Below, piece by piece: positions 34,683 to 44,830 of a DNA stretch of 64,000 bases; position 1 is the first letter of the stretch; the number at the start of each line of letters is the position of its first letter. A model generated the notes under the pieces. That model ran no database searches. It saw only the letters and a list, made by a program, of their open reading frames with translations, and had not been told where the DNA came from. The position numbers and the translations under genes are program-made. Origin of the DNA: Colocasia esculenta (lineage: Eukaryota; Streptophyta; Magnoliopsida; Alismatales; Araceae); NCBI GenBank assembly GCA_014218235.1, contig JACBKR010000862.1, forward strand, positions 62,001-126,000, written 5' to 3'.

Positions 34683-35290
34683 CGTCTACAACTGAGGGAG
34701 AACTGCCGCACGTACTAATTCCTAACCATTGTAATGATACTTGTTGTACAGTCTTTACCTATTGTTGTTACAGTATAAATGATACTAGGTTACAGTTGAA
34801 GAAGTACAGTCTTACAGCTTGAGCGCCCAGCTACGCGTGATAGGCGGTTACAGTTCCAGAACACATTATTACAGTATAAGTTGAAATGTGTTACAGTACT
34901 TACCTATTGTCATTATAGTATACATGCTATGAGGTTACAGTTCGAGCAGTACATCGTTCCTTTAGCTTTGACCGCACACCTACAACTACATTATTACAGT
35001 ATACGTACAAACCTGTTACAATAGATGCATATTATCATTACAGTATGCATGATAGGAGGTTACAGTTCGAGAACTAAAACTACAACTACATTATTACATT
35101 AATAGTTTCCCGTGTTACAGAATGTGCCCTTCTTCATTACAGTGTCCATGCTATGGGGTTACAGTTCCAGCAGTACAGGTTGACCGCTTCGGAGGAACCT
35201 GTTAGTATTACAGTACACGCATCATACAGAGCACATACAAGCCCACAGAAGACTGCATAAAAGGAAAATAGGTATATTCCATAAAGAAGC
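34683..35290 (+). repeat. GTTACAG motif cluster, MULE right spacer
   Basis: GTTACAGTTC, TTACAGTATA and ATTACAGTAT phrases recur through the spacer between the ULP gene stop and the right TIR ORF. Relative to the nearest TIR the orientation mirrors the left spacer. No gene is present. Confidence 0.85.
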
Positions 35291-35379
35291 ACTGTTACAA
35301 TCTAAACTCCGTAACACGAGATAGGAGGGGACAAATAAGGACAGCAGAGATAGGAGAGGAGGGGAGGAATAAGAACGAC

Positions 35380-35530
35380 AGTAGAGAAGTGAGGGTCGGG
35401 GAGGGGAGGAATAAGGACAGCAGAGAAGGGAGGGGAGGGGAGGAGGAGGAACGGGTCGGGGAGGGGAGGAATAAGGACAACAGAGAAGGGAGGGGAGGGG
35501 AGGAGGAGGAACGGGTCGGGGAGGGAGACA
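35380..35530 (-). repeat. 60-bp G-rich tandem repeat near right TIR
   Basis: A unit beginning GGGTCGGGGAGGGGAGGAAT and about 60 bp long repeats a little over twice. It is the counterpart in position of the 30-bp repeat beside the left TIR ORF and lies just beyond the stop of the right ORF. Confidence 0.85.
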
Positions 35531-35550
35531 TTCTAAACTCCCTAACCCGA

Positions 35551-35841
35551 TTACTCGGTGGACGCGGGAGGGGAGGAATAGGAGCGGGCCGGGGAGGGAC
35601 GAGAGGAAGGTGAGGAACAGATCTGTTCTGCCCTAGGACCGATGTCAGGGAGGATGTTGGTGAGGCCTTTGTGGTGGTACAGCCGAGAGGCTTTCTGTAA
35701 AGCCATCGTCCACCCAACGTAAAAACCGTTCCAGTAGTCGGGGCTGTACGTCTCCAGAAAAGGTAGAGCCGGGGGCGACGGTGGCACCGGTGAGGCAGGT
35801 GCCTTGCCATCCCTCTGGGGAGCACGGTTAGATGAAGACAT
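35551..35841 (-). CDS. Small Pro/Ser-rich ORF inside right MULE TIR
   Basis: 96 codons, with the same N-terminus as the left TIR ORF and a related core (DYWNGFYVGWTMALQKASR, KGLTNILPDIGPR). The tail differs and is shorter. A TATA box (TATAAAAGG read on the minus strand, 35941-35932) lies about 95 bp upstream. It faces inward, convergent with the ULP-like gene. Core differences between the two arms include both silent and replacement changes. The family is not recognised and translation is unproven. Confidence 0.5.
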   Translation of the reverse strand: MSSSNRAPQRDGKAPASPVPPSPPALPFLETYSPDYWNGFYVGWTMALQKASRLYHHKGLTNILPDIGPRAEQICSSPSSRPSPARSYSSPPASTE

Positions 35842-36321
35842 CTGCAAATAAAGATGAAGAAGACGAGCAAGAAAGATAGGAAGAAGAAGAGCGTTAGAAG
35901 CTTGTGAAGGATAAGTATGGGGCCCTGAGTTCCTTTTATAGTTGTGAAGAACGGTTCACGGGCCTTCGAAAGGAGCTGTGTAAGTGATGTCAATGGTTGC
36001 TGTATCAGTTCTTGGCACGTTATGTAAGAGTAACTTCCCATCGATTATAGCTCACGGGCCTTGGAAAGGATCGAAGCCGTCAGCGTCGTTTGGGGAACAC
36101 GCGATGGAAAAAAGGAGGGAAGGGTAAGACGGGAATGTGAAAAAGAGACGGAAGCGAAGGAGACGGAAACTGTGCGTGGAGGGTCGTAAATGGTGACGTG
36201 CGAAAAGCAGGGACTGAAAATTAAACCTTGAGAAAAGGAGGGACTTTACGTCTACCGGTATTCTGACAGGGACCAGGAAAAAAGTAGACGGCTCTGACAG
36301 GGACCCCCAATTAATTTTCCC
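35620..36321 (-). repeat. MULE right terminal inverted repeat
   Basis: Inverse complement of the left arm. Only scattered substitutions are seen over the outer about 550 bp, for example G to A at the start of the AGCTRTAATCGATGGG segment. Confidence 0.92.
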
Positions 36322-36330
36322 TTGAACTTA
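36322..36330. repeat. Right 9-bp TSD of the MULE
   Basis: TTGAACTTA, exact copy of 25362-25370. Confidence 0.95.
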
Positions 36331-36725
36331 AACACACATTCCCACTTAAACATCTCCTAAAAAAATTAGAAATATAGACAGTTCTAAGGAAACAAATATC
36401 TATACATATAATTCAGATAAGAAATTTATTGTACTGCCAAAATAGTAAAGCACAAATTTTAAAAAAAGAAATTGAACTTAAACACACATTCCCACAATCC
36501 TTCCTAGGTTTATTAAAAAAGAACAAGAAACCACAGCTCTTGTTTTGAGGCGTTGCCAACTCAACTGAGAGACTTGCACCTAAATATCCCCTAAAAAAAT
36601 AGAAATACAGGCAATTCTAAACAAATAAATATCTATACATATAATTTAGTTAAAAAATTCACTGTCCTGCCAAAATATAGAGACACAAAATTTTAAAAAA
36701 TAAACTTAAACACACATTTCTACCT
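36331..36725 (+). repeat. Remainder of interrupted unit and two more copies of the 150-bp tandem repeat
   Basis: After the TSD the interrupted unit finishes (AACACACATTCCCAC). Full copies follow at about 36347-36495 and 36573-36722, separated by an unrelated 75-bp stretch. All are AT-rich and non-coding. Confidence 0.8.
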
Positions 36726-37840
36726 AAATCAACATGACAAGTGTGAAAAATATGACAGGACTTAGCAATATATATATATATATATATAATTTTAAATAAA
36801 TAAATATTTAAATTTAAAAATTTTCTTTACATCACACAGACATAAAACTAGTATATAATAAAACTTGAGTTCGATTTAAAATTGATTAAATTTTAATAAA
36901 GAAAAATTAAGTAACATAATACTAGGCTTAACTCGAATTCGACTCGACTCATTTGATCCACTAAAGAATGGGTAGTTTAGGAAAGCTAAAAGCCCCTAGA
37001 TGTGGAAGTTGGTCAAAGTCGACTGTCCCTTGTTAGGTGGGACACGGCAGGATTTTAAATAATTAAATGAACTATTAATAGAAATATTATGCACCCCCGC
37101 TGCACGTGCCACATTTCATGGTTTTTTTTGGGCCACAACAACGACACGTGATAGATCTTGTCTCAATATTTCATCGTTCATTTTTTTTTTATTTTTTTAG
37201 TGACAAGTGCTAAAACTACCCGTTAGCAAACACGCAGTAGTTTGCTCCCTCCCCCCTTCCTTTTTTTTCCTTTCAAACGAGACTTCTAATCTAATCAGAA
37301 TGGAGTGATACTTAACTATCTTCTATTTTAGGTAACTAGACAAATATTTATTATATTTCTGATAAATATATTTATTATTTTTATTATATGATGTGATGGC
37401 TCATGTGGTGCTATATAAATTGTTAAGTGAGTTGTTATGCCACAATGGTATTATATCAATGTTGATTAGGGTTATATGATCATTGACAGCAATTAAGATG
37501 GCAACGAAAAGTTATTTTGGATTTATTAATTAAATATTTGAATTCATCAAATACAAAGTTTGAACTTTCAAGTATTATTTTTGGGTTTAAAATTATCTAT
37601 TGATCTTTTAATAGTAAATTAGGCGGATATCCTATCTACCTTATTAAATTATTTTAGGACTTATCATCACTTATTAAAGATAAAGTCGTGATAAACTAAG
37701 TTCTTACTAAATTATTTTTTACATTAACAGATATGATAATTATAAATTATTAGAGTTTATCATGATCATTTATCTCTCTAAACTTGGTGAAGTTTTAAGC
37801 ACTTCTCGAATATCCAGAACCTTCTACGGCTTCCCATAGA
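36726..37840. other. AT-rich spacer upstream of SDR copy 2
   Basis: Contains an (AT)n run at about 36769-36788 and homopolymer T stretches near 37180. No ORF of interest and no clear TATA box were found. The promoter of SDR copy 2 must lie at its right end. Confidence 0.6.
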
Positions 37841-37946
37841 AGCACTTTTGCAGTTGTCCCCGCTTCTATTTATGGTTGGTGAAGCAGCTTCCAAAAACGC
37901 ATCGCCAGGGCATCTCCCAACTTCCCTCTCCAGCATCTTCTTATCC

Positions 37947-38756
37947 ATGGCAGAAGAAACCAGCAGCCCCGCCCGCGGCCTTCCCCTCCACGGCCGCGCC
38001 GCCATCGTGACCGGCGCCTCCCGAGGCATCGGCCGCGCCATCGCCGCCCACCTCGCCTCCCTTGGCGCCCACGTCCTCGTCAACTACGCCGCCAACGCCG
38101 CCCAGGCCGACCTCCTCGTCTCTGAGCTCAACGCCTCATACCCCGTCCCGGCTTCGTCTGCGCCCCGCCCCCGGGCGATCCCCTTCCGCGCCGACGTCTC
38201 CAGCGCCGCCGATGTGAAGGCCATGTTCGACGCCGCGGAGAAGGCCTTCGGCGGCCCCGCCCACATTCTGGTCGCCTGCGCCGGCGTGCTCGACGAAAAG
38301 TACCCAGCTCTGGCGGCCACCACCGAGGAGGTGGGATACGGCCTTGCCGTCAACGCAAAGGGCGCTTTCCTCTGCTGCCGCGAAGCGGCCAACCGCCTGG
38401 TCCGCGGCGGCGGGGGGCGGATCATCGTCATCTCGTCCTCGGCGATCGGCGCGCTCCGCCCGGGGTTCGGGGCCTACGTGGCGTCGAAGGCGGCGGTGGA
38501 GGCGATGACGAAGATCCTGGCCAAGGAACTGCGGGGGACGCAGATCACGGCCAACTGCGTGGCGCCCGGGCCGGTGGCGACGGACATGTTCTTTGCCGGA
38601 AAGAGCGAGGAGGACGTGAAGAAGGCGGTGGAGGTGATCCCCCTGGGGCGTCTGGGGGAGACCAGTGACATCGCCCCGGTGGTGGGATTCATGGCCGCCG
38701 ACGCCTCCGAGTGGGTCAACGGGCAGGTCATCCGTGCCAACGGCGGCTACGTTTGA
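37947..38756 (+). CDS. Short-chain dehydrogenase/reductase, tandem copy 2
   Basis: 269 codons, intronless, closely similar to copy 1 at both DNA and protein level. TGASRGIG, CAGV, Ser in VISSS, and Tyr/Lys in GAYVASK are all present, so activity is plausible. It differs strikingly at EEVGYGLAVN where copy 1 has EEDWDKAFAVN: the DNA indicates two small deletions (2 nt and 1 nt) that restore frame. The start at 37947 matches copy 1. An upstream in-frame ATG at 37872 would add MVGEAASKNASPGHLPTSLS and more, a Ser/Ala-rich extension that might act as a plastid transit peptide. Codons are strongly G/C-ending. Confidence 0.92.
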   Translation: MAEETSSPARGLPLHGRAAIVTGASRGIGRAIAAHLASLGAHVLVNYAANAAQADLLVSELNASYPVPASSAPRPRAIPFRADVSSAADVKAMFDAAEKAFGGPAHILVACAGVLDEKYPALAATTEEVGYGLAVNAKGAFLCCREAANRLVRGGGGRIIVISSSAIGALRPGFGAYVASKAAVEAMTKILAKELRGTQITANCVAPGPVATDMFFAGKSEEDVKKAVEVIPLGRLGETSDIAPVVGFMAADASEWVNGQVIRANGGYV

Positions 38757-40510
38757 GACCGACCGGACAAGCTGCTGCCGTTGCTTGACGCTTCCTCTTC
38801 TTCTTCTTCTTCTTCGACAATATTCGCATGTCAGAAATCGTATTCCGATCCAATGACGAAATGAAAGTTGCAGATTTGCTTTTCACATTGTTCGTGATGG
38901 CTCAGATGAGCAGGTCGACGGCGCACTGCGGAGATCGACCACTGTTCGACAGAAGTCCCCAAAGCTATCTAGTGTGGCAAAGGAGAGGTTTTTCACAACT
39001 CCGGTGCATCTCTCTCAAAGTCTCTCTAGTTTTCTCCACCATGTAAGCGACATTTAATAAACCCAAGAGCAAGGATTGAAAAAAAAAACTGTCTTTGATT
39101 CATGTCCTTGATCTGCCATGGCTAGCTCAAAAATAGTTCAGTCACTGGCTTTATTGAAACCATATTTGTTGTTGCATGTGGTTTAATTCTTCTATTCAAG
39201 ATTGAAGGGTTAATATGATGGGATATATGGGTCTTGAATCGCCCGCACAAGTTATAAGAAATTTAAATGAGAAAAGACAAGAGAAGCAACAAAAGCACGT
39301 CGCTAGTGATAGTAGTATTGATATCAACCTCATCCTCATCCAAAATTTTTTGGACCACTTTTGCAATATGGTGCAACATTTTCTCTGCGTTGACGACTTA
39401 TGACTATTCTTACAAGGAGAGTGTAAGTTTTTTTTTATTTTTGTAAAGTCATTTGAATCATTGTTAGTTTTGGGCCATTTGGTAACCGGACTAGTAATCT
39501 CATGATAAGTAATCCAAGGATTGTGTAACACAAAAGATCACCTTTTTAACTTTGGATATCGGCATGAGATAACAATGGAGTCAGCAATCTTGCCTCTTTG
39601 GCCAAAATGACTTAATTTGCCTTTATCCCAAGTTAGTGGGAGTCACCTTAATTAGCTGACCCAACAAACTAGAACGCGTGGGTTCGAATGCCATCTATAT
39701 ATGTAAGTGCCAAAGTCTGGACATCCCACGATTCCCACCTTCTTTAGGACAATGTGCATTCATCTACCTGAACTAAAATTTTAGCTATTTACTTGATTAA
39801 TTTAAGGTATATGCCCATATTCTATTATCAAACTCACTTTATAATGAGGTCGATCTGATTTTAGAGGCATTAACAAGCCGATCTCAAGAGATTTGAGTTC
39901 GGAAATACTTTTATGCTTGGAGGCAACAAGTATCTACTGTGCATGAGCACGTGTCATGTCCCCTTTACTTGCATTGGTTGGCCTTTTTTTTATTTTTAAA
40001 GGCTGATAAGATTGTAAAGGTAGATGGATGGATAATATGCAACTAAGGTCTTCTTGACTGATCTCTTTTCTCTTCCTCACTTGCTAAGGTTTATTAAACT
40101 TATTAGGCTTGATCTAAAGAAACTATCACTTTTAACTTACCTGCCGTAGCAGAGTGTAAGTTGAATCCATATGGATGAAAACTATATATCTTCTTTTTTC
40201 CCCTACAAAACAACTTGAAATCACATAACCTGAAATTACATAACATAAGATATGTATGAGAATCACCTGACGTCAAGAGGGCAATGCTTAGATAGCAGCT
40301 TAATTAGACAACCAAACATGTGCTGACATTTAGAGCCAATACAGTAAAAGAAACATTACATGATGTCATGAACTACGACAAAAGGTTGGTGTCTTTTACT
40401 AGACATTACAATGTTAAAAAAGTAATAATAATAGTTGTGGTAGTCACTTCTTGCCATCCAGGCCCATCAACGAAACTCACATAAGCCCATGACGAAACGA
40501 ACTGGTACTA
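38757..40510. other. Intergenic, no gene seen
   Basis: The SDR2 3' flank includes a (CTT)n run near 38794-38815. The rest is AT-rich with short unrecognised ORFs. Fragments near 39460-39550 have MITE-like palindromic words but no definable ends. Confidence 0.5.
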
Positions 40511-41112
40511 TGCTGTCCTACGGCATCGTCCGTCCTCGGACAACCATCTTCAGCGCATTCGGAAACACTTGTCCTGCTCGGGCTCATAGCAGTCTTCACG
40601 GTCATCGAGCACCAGGCTCATCTTCTCCCAACAAGTAACCTGCTCGAGAACTACAGTCAAGGCCGCTCGAGCAGCCTCTTCGTATTAGCAACGGTTATAA
40701 CCGTCGCGGGCCACGCGCCCCACCATCAAGAGATGCGTTAACTGCTAAACATCTCAACGGGCATCTGAACGTGTAACCCCCCGCTACGTGCGCCAATCAA
40801 GGCACCCTTCCAGGCACGATCCAGAGACGTTACGTCCGTTCGCTTCAACACCCATGCTTATATAAGACACAGGTATAGCGCTATGCGGACGTATGTTTTT
40901 TTCACTCTTACGCAAACACCTTCATACACGAGAACTCCCATCCTCTCTAGTCACCTACTGACTTCGGCATCGGAGGGTTCTCCCCGGTTCTTCAACCGGG
41001 CCCCCCTGATCCGTTTCTGATTTTACAGGCCTTCGTCCGCCATCAGCGTCCTCCTTCCCTTCTTCAAGTTAGGTCCACCAGGCTCCGACCCAAGCGAGAA
41101 AAGGCCTCCACA
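40511..41112 (+). repeat. 5' LTR
   Basis: Begins TGCTGTCCTACGGCATCGTC and ends GGCCTCCACA. A TATA-like TTATATAAGACAC sits near 40859. Confidence 0.85.
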
Positions 41113-41598
41113 CTTTTGGCGCCGTCTGTGGGATCGACGCAGCCATGGCTCGCGGACGATCCTCTTACCAGAACATCAGGAGCAGGGCGAAGAGATCTCG
41201 CTAGTCACTGGCAGATTCTCGCCGTCAGTCTTCTCCCATTGACGTCAACGTCGCCCCCGCCGGCGAGAACAATGACGTCCCTGCACCGGCGGCCGTCGCG
41301 CCAGCAACCGCCCTGGAGATGGCTGAACTCCGGGGACAGATGCAGCAGTTGACGGACATCTGCTTAGCCCTACAGGCTCAGTTGGCTGACGCGACCTCAG
41401 TCTATCGCGGTGCTCATGGCGACCGCGACACCAGGTCCTTTTTGTTCTCTTTCCTTTTCCTAGTTTAAGTCAGCCATTATCTCATTTTTATTTTTTAGGC
41501 GACTTGCTAGGTGGCGATCACATCCTATTTTCCATGCTACTAGTTTTAGTATCCATGTCTGTGTCGAGGGGAGTCCAATCCCTGTGATTACAGTACTG

Positions 41599-42201
41599 TG
41601 CTGTCCTAGGGCATCGTCCGTCCTCGGACAACCATCTTCAGCACATTCGGAAACACTTGTCCTGCTCGGGCTTAGAGCAGTCCTCACGGTCATCGAGCAC
41701 CATGCTCATCTTCTCCCAACAAGCAACCTGCTCGAGAACTACAGTCAAGGCCGCCCGAGCAGCCTCTTCGTATTAGCAACGGTTACAACCGTCGCGGGCC
41801 ACGCGCCCCACCATCAAGAGATGTGTTAACTGCTAAGCATCTCAACGGGCATCTAAACGTGTAACCCCCCGCTACGTGCGCCAATCAAGGCACCCTTCCA
41901 GGCACGATCCGGAGACGTTACGTCCGTTCGCTTCAACACCCATGCCTATATAAGACACAGGTATAGCGCCATGCGGAGGTATGTTTTTTTCACTCTTATG
42001 TAAACACCTTCATACACGAGAACTCCCATCCTCTTTAGTCACATACTGACTTCGGCATCGGAGGGTTCTCCCCGGATCTTCAACCGGCCCCCCCTGATCC
42101 GTTTTTGGTTTTGCAGGCCTTCGTCCGCCATCAGCGTCCTCCTTCCCTTCTTCAAGTGTAGGCCCACCAGGCTCCGACCCAAGCGAGAAAAAGCCTCCAC
42201 A
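41599..42201 (+). repeat. 3' LTR
   Basis: Matches 40511-41112 along its whole length with scattered substitutions and ends AGCCTCCACA. Confidence 0.85.
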
Positions 42202-42219
42202 ATAGCGTTGGACATATTA

Positions 42220-42920
42220 TTCTTGATTCATGCATTTGACTTGATGTGCACCGGATGGTTTTCTAGCTTCAAAGTTGATGGGTCCCTATAATTGACCTAA
42301 GATCAACGTAGATTTATTACAAGTCTTGTCTCAGTTTAATGGTGATCTCAATCTACATGAAGATTGATCTAAGTTGACACGATCTAGGACTCGAACTCAT
42401 GTTAACGTTCAGAGTCCCTCTTCCCCTAATATGAACTTCTCGACGATGGATTCCAAAGTCCATTACTGCTCCAACTCCATTTCAGAGACTCATCTAAGGA
42501 CACATATCTACTCCTACCATGAATCTCATTCAGAAGGTTGATCACCAATCTACGACCTCTCAGAGTCTATCCAGCACGAGGAGTCTCAATTAAATTCAAC
42601 CTCTCATTATATAAAGACAAGTCTATAGACACAGGTAAAGAGGTCCAAGTTTTTGATCCCAACACGAAATTATGACTCAACCTACTCATCTTCCCCCTCT
42701 CTCTCTCTTTGAATACTCTCGTTCCCTTTACTCATCTTCTTAGACCGATATCCGACTTAAGCATCGACGAAGGGTCAATTCTAAATTTTTTTCTCAGACT
42801 TGACTCCCTATAGATTGGGTCGATGTCGGTATCGAATCAATGACTCCGTTCTCCTCTCCATCAACAAAATTTGAGTTCTCCGTCTATGACATTCGGGTCA
42901 GTTTGCAACAACTTTTGTAG
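42220..42920 (+). mobile_element. LTR remnant (probable solo or truncated gypsy LTR)
   Basis: TATA-like TTATATAAAGACAAG (about 42608) is followed by a C/T-rich region and a CGACTTAAGCATCGACGAAGG phrase like the R/U5 junction of plant gypsy LTRs. There is no coding content, and borders are uncertain. Confidence 0.5.
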
Positions 42921-43614
42921 GTTAAGAACCGACTTTATTAAAAACGTTTGGCCTTTGATATATTTTTTAATTGACAGATAACATCTGGCCTTTTGATTTT
43001 TTTTAATAACAAAAAATGTATCACATTAGCCTTTGACGTTTAGGGTTTACGGTTACCCTAAACACCCTTGACATTTGATCCCATTTTGAAAAAAGCAGTA
43101 TGTATTACATCTTAGTATGTATACTTCTATATGATTAGCTTACACCGTGTTGACAAAAATTATCGAACAAGACTTAATGATATTTTGCCTTATTAAAATA
43201 AGTTATTTTCATATTTTGTTTACTTATATCAACTAATCATATTAAGATCTATTTGCTATATCATCCTTAAATAATTACTATTCCAAGTTAATTTTTCATG
43301 AGTTGGCATCGAGGTTTCGGCACCGTAGTCTAAGATCGGGTAACTGGGTCGGTTCTAGTAGCTTGTTGACAAATAATCCGGACCCAGTAAGAAGTTGGTC
43401 CTTTAGAATTTTTCTGTGCATGCCCCTATGAAATATCAGATTATGTCTCCTCTCAAGATAAACTTCACGAGGTTGACATGGACACATATCACAGGTGCAC
43501 TTAATAATTTTTACATTACTTGGATAATATTTTAATATAAAAATGATATGTATATATTTATATGTGTGTATTATACAAGTCAGGTGTGCAACTAGTTGAA
43601 TATATCAATGATAT
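42921..43614. other. AT-rich spacer, nothing recognised
   Basis: Only short ORFs occur. No repeats with definable ends are seen. Confidence 0.5.
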
Positions 43615-43789
43615 TTCAATATTGGGAGAATTAATTGTTGATCTCTGACAAGGATCTGATATTATTTTCAGGTTCATGTTAGATTTTTTCGCGCCATCTA
43701 GTCCCTGCTTTATGTAGGATTTATTTTTTTGTCCCTACTATTAACCTCCGTTATCCCCCAATCCCCCCCCCCCCAACGACTGTTTTACC

Positions 43790-44830
43790 TGAAAATGTGT
43801 GTAACTGCTTAAGTATGTACTTACAGAGTTACATGTGTAACTACATAAGTATGTAAATTTTGTAACTGTGTAAGTATGTAATTAGATACTTATGCAGTTA
43901 CACATGTGTAACTCTGTAAGTACATAATTTTTTATGCCTTAAGTTTGTAAATATTTTTTCCTGTAATTGTGTAACAAGATATGAAATAGTTACATAGTTA
44001 AATGTGTAACTGCGTAAGTATATAATTATCTAATTTTACTCTACGAAAGTCTGTTTATAAGTACATACTTACGCAGTGTATAACTGTGTAAGTTTGTACT
44101 TACAGAGTTACATGTGTAACTACGTAAGTATATAATTACTGTAACTGCGTAAGTATGTAATTACATATTTATGCAGTTACACATGTAACTTTGTAACTAA
44201 ATAGAGATTTACAAAAATAAGTATTTATTCACTTACTGGGAGATTTACCAATCAGTCTTTGATTTTGGGAGACTTATTTTTAGGTCCCTGAGTTACATAA
44301 TTATAGAATAATGAACTTACATAGTTTCAAAAGGGCTTATATAATTACCAGAGACTTAAAAATAAGTCCCACAAAATTAAGAATTGATCGATAATTCTCC
44401 CTACTTACCAATTGGTAATTCTCCTAAAAGTACATAGTTACATACTTACAGAGTTACATTTGTAACTCTATAAATATGCAAGTACATAATTTTTTACCTC
44501 TTAAGTTTGTAAGTATTTCTTCTTATAACTATGTAACAAGGTATGAAGTAGTTACACAGTTAAATGTGTAACTGCATAAGTATGTAATTATCTAGTTTTA
44601 CTTTACGAAAGTCTGTCTATAAGTACTCCTCTCAGTAACTTTCTAACTATTTAAAAAGTACTTACAAACTTACATGTAACTCCATAAATATGTAACTATT
44701 TACTTTTTACTAAGTAAATACTTTTTTCTATAAATCTCTATGTAATTATTAAATACTTACAGAGTTACGTATAATTAAATATTTAAGTACTTACATGATT
44801 TATATACTTACGTAATTATACATATAACTT
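43790..44830. repeat. Palindromic GTTACA/TGTAAC motif array inside the MULE-like element
   Basis: TACTTACAGAGTTACATGTG, GTGTAACTGCGTAAGTATGT and complements recur throughout the interior in both orientations, interrupted by a small nested element at 44238-44401. Confidence 0.85.
44238..44401. mobile_element. Nested MITE (about 164 bp) with GGGAGA termini
   Basis: The left end GGGAGATTTACCAATCAGTC and the right end, inverse complement GGGAGAATTATCGATCAATT, are related for about 50 bp (including GGGACTTATTTTTAAGT-type sequence). No clean TSD is seen. The small size and inverted ends fit a MITE sitting inside the motif array. Confidence 0.65.

Larger units (their letters stand above)
25371..36321. 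mobile_element. MULE (Mutator-like element) with transposase and ULP1-like gene, 10.95 kb
   Basis: The termini are GGGAAAATTAATTGGGGGTC and its inverse complement, with a perfect 9-bp TSD. The two TIR arms are colinear without gaps for at least 480 bp (TIR end to the ATG of the small ORF is 480 bp on both sides) and are nearly identical. Order inside: left TIR with inward ORF; transposase on the minus strand (27019-30176); a divergent promoter region of about 380 bp; Ulp1/C48 protease-like gene on the plus strand (30560-34682); right TIR with inward ORF. MULEs carrying ULP-like genes are known in plants. Non-coding parts are filled with a TGTTACAGT motif. Near-identical TIRs and a perfect TSD suggest a fairly recent insertion, although both long genes have apparent frame lesions. 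Confidence 0.95.
40511..42201 (+). mobile_element. Short LTR retrotransposon (non-autonomous, truncated gag)
   Basis: Two direct LTRs (40511-41112 and 41599-42201, about 602 and 603 bp, near-identical, TG...CA) flank only 486 bp. The interior begins with TGGCGCCGTCTGTGGGA (about 41117), a primer-binding-site-like sequence as in plant gypsy elements. An ATG at 41146 starts a gag-like N-terminus (MARGRSSYQNIRSRAKRSR) that meets TAG at 41203. The frame then continues to about 41440. No protease, RT or integrase is present. The outer 5-bp flanks do not match, so no TSD is claimed. It would need enzymes from a related full element. Confidence 0.85.
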
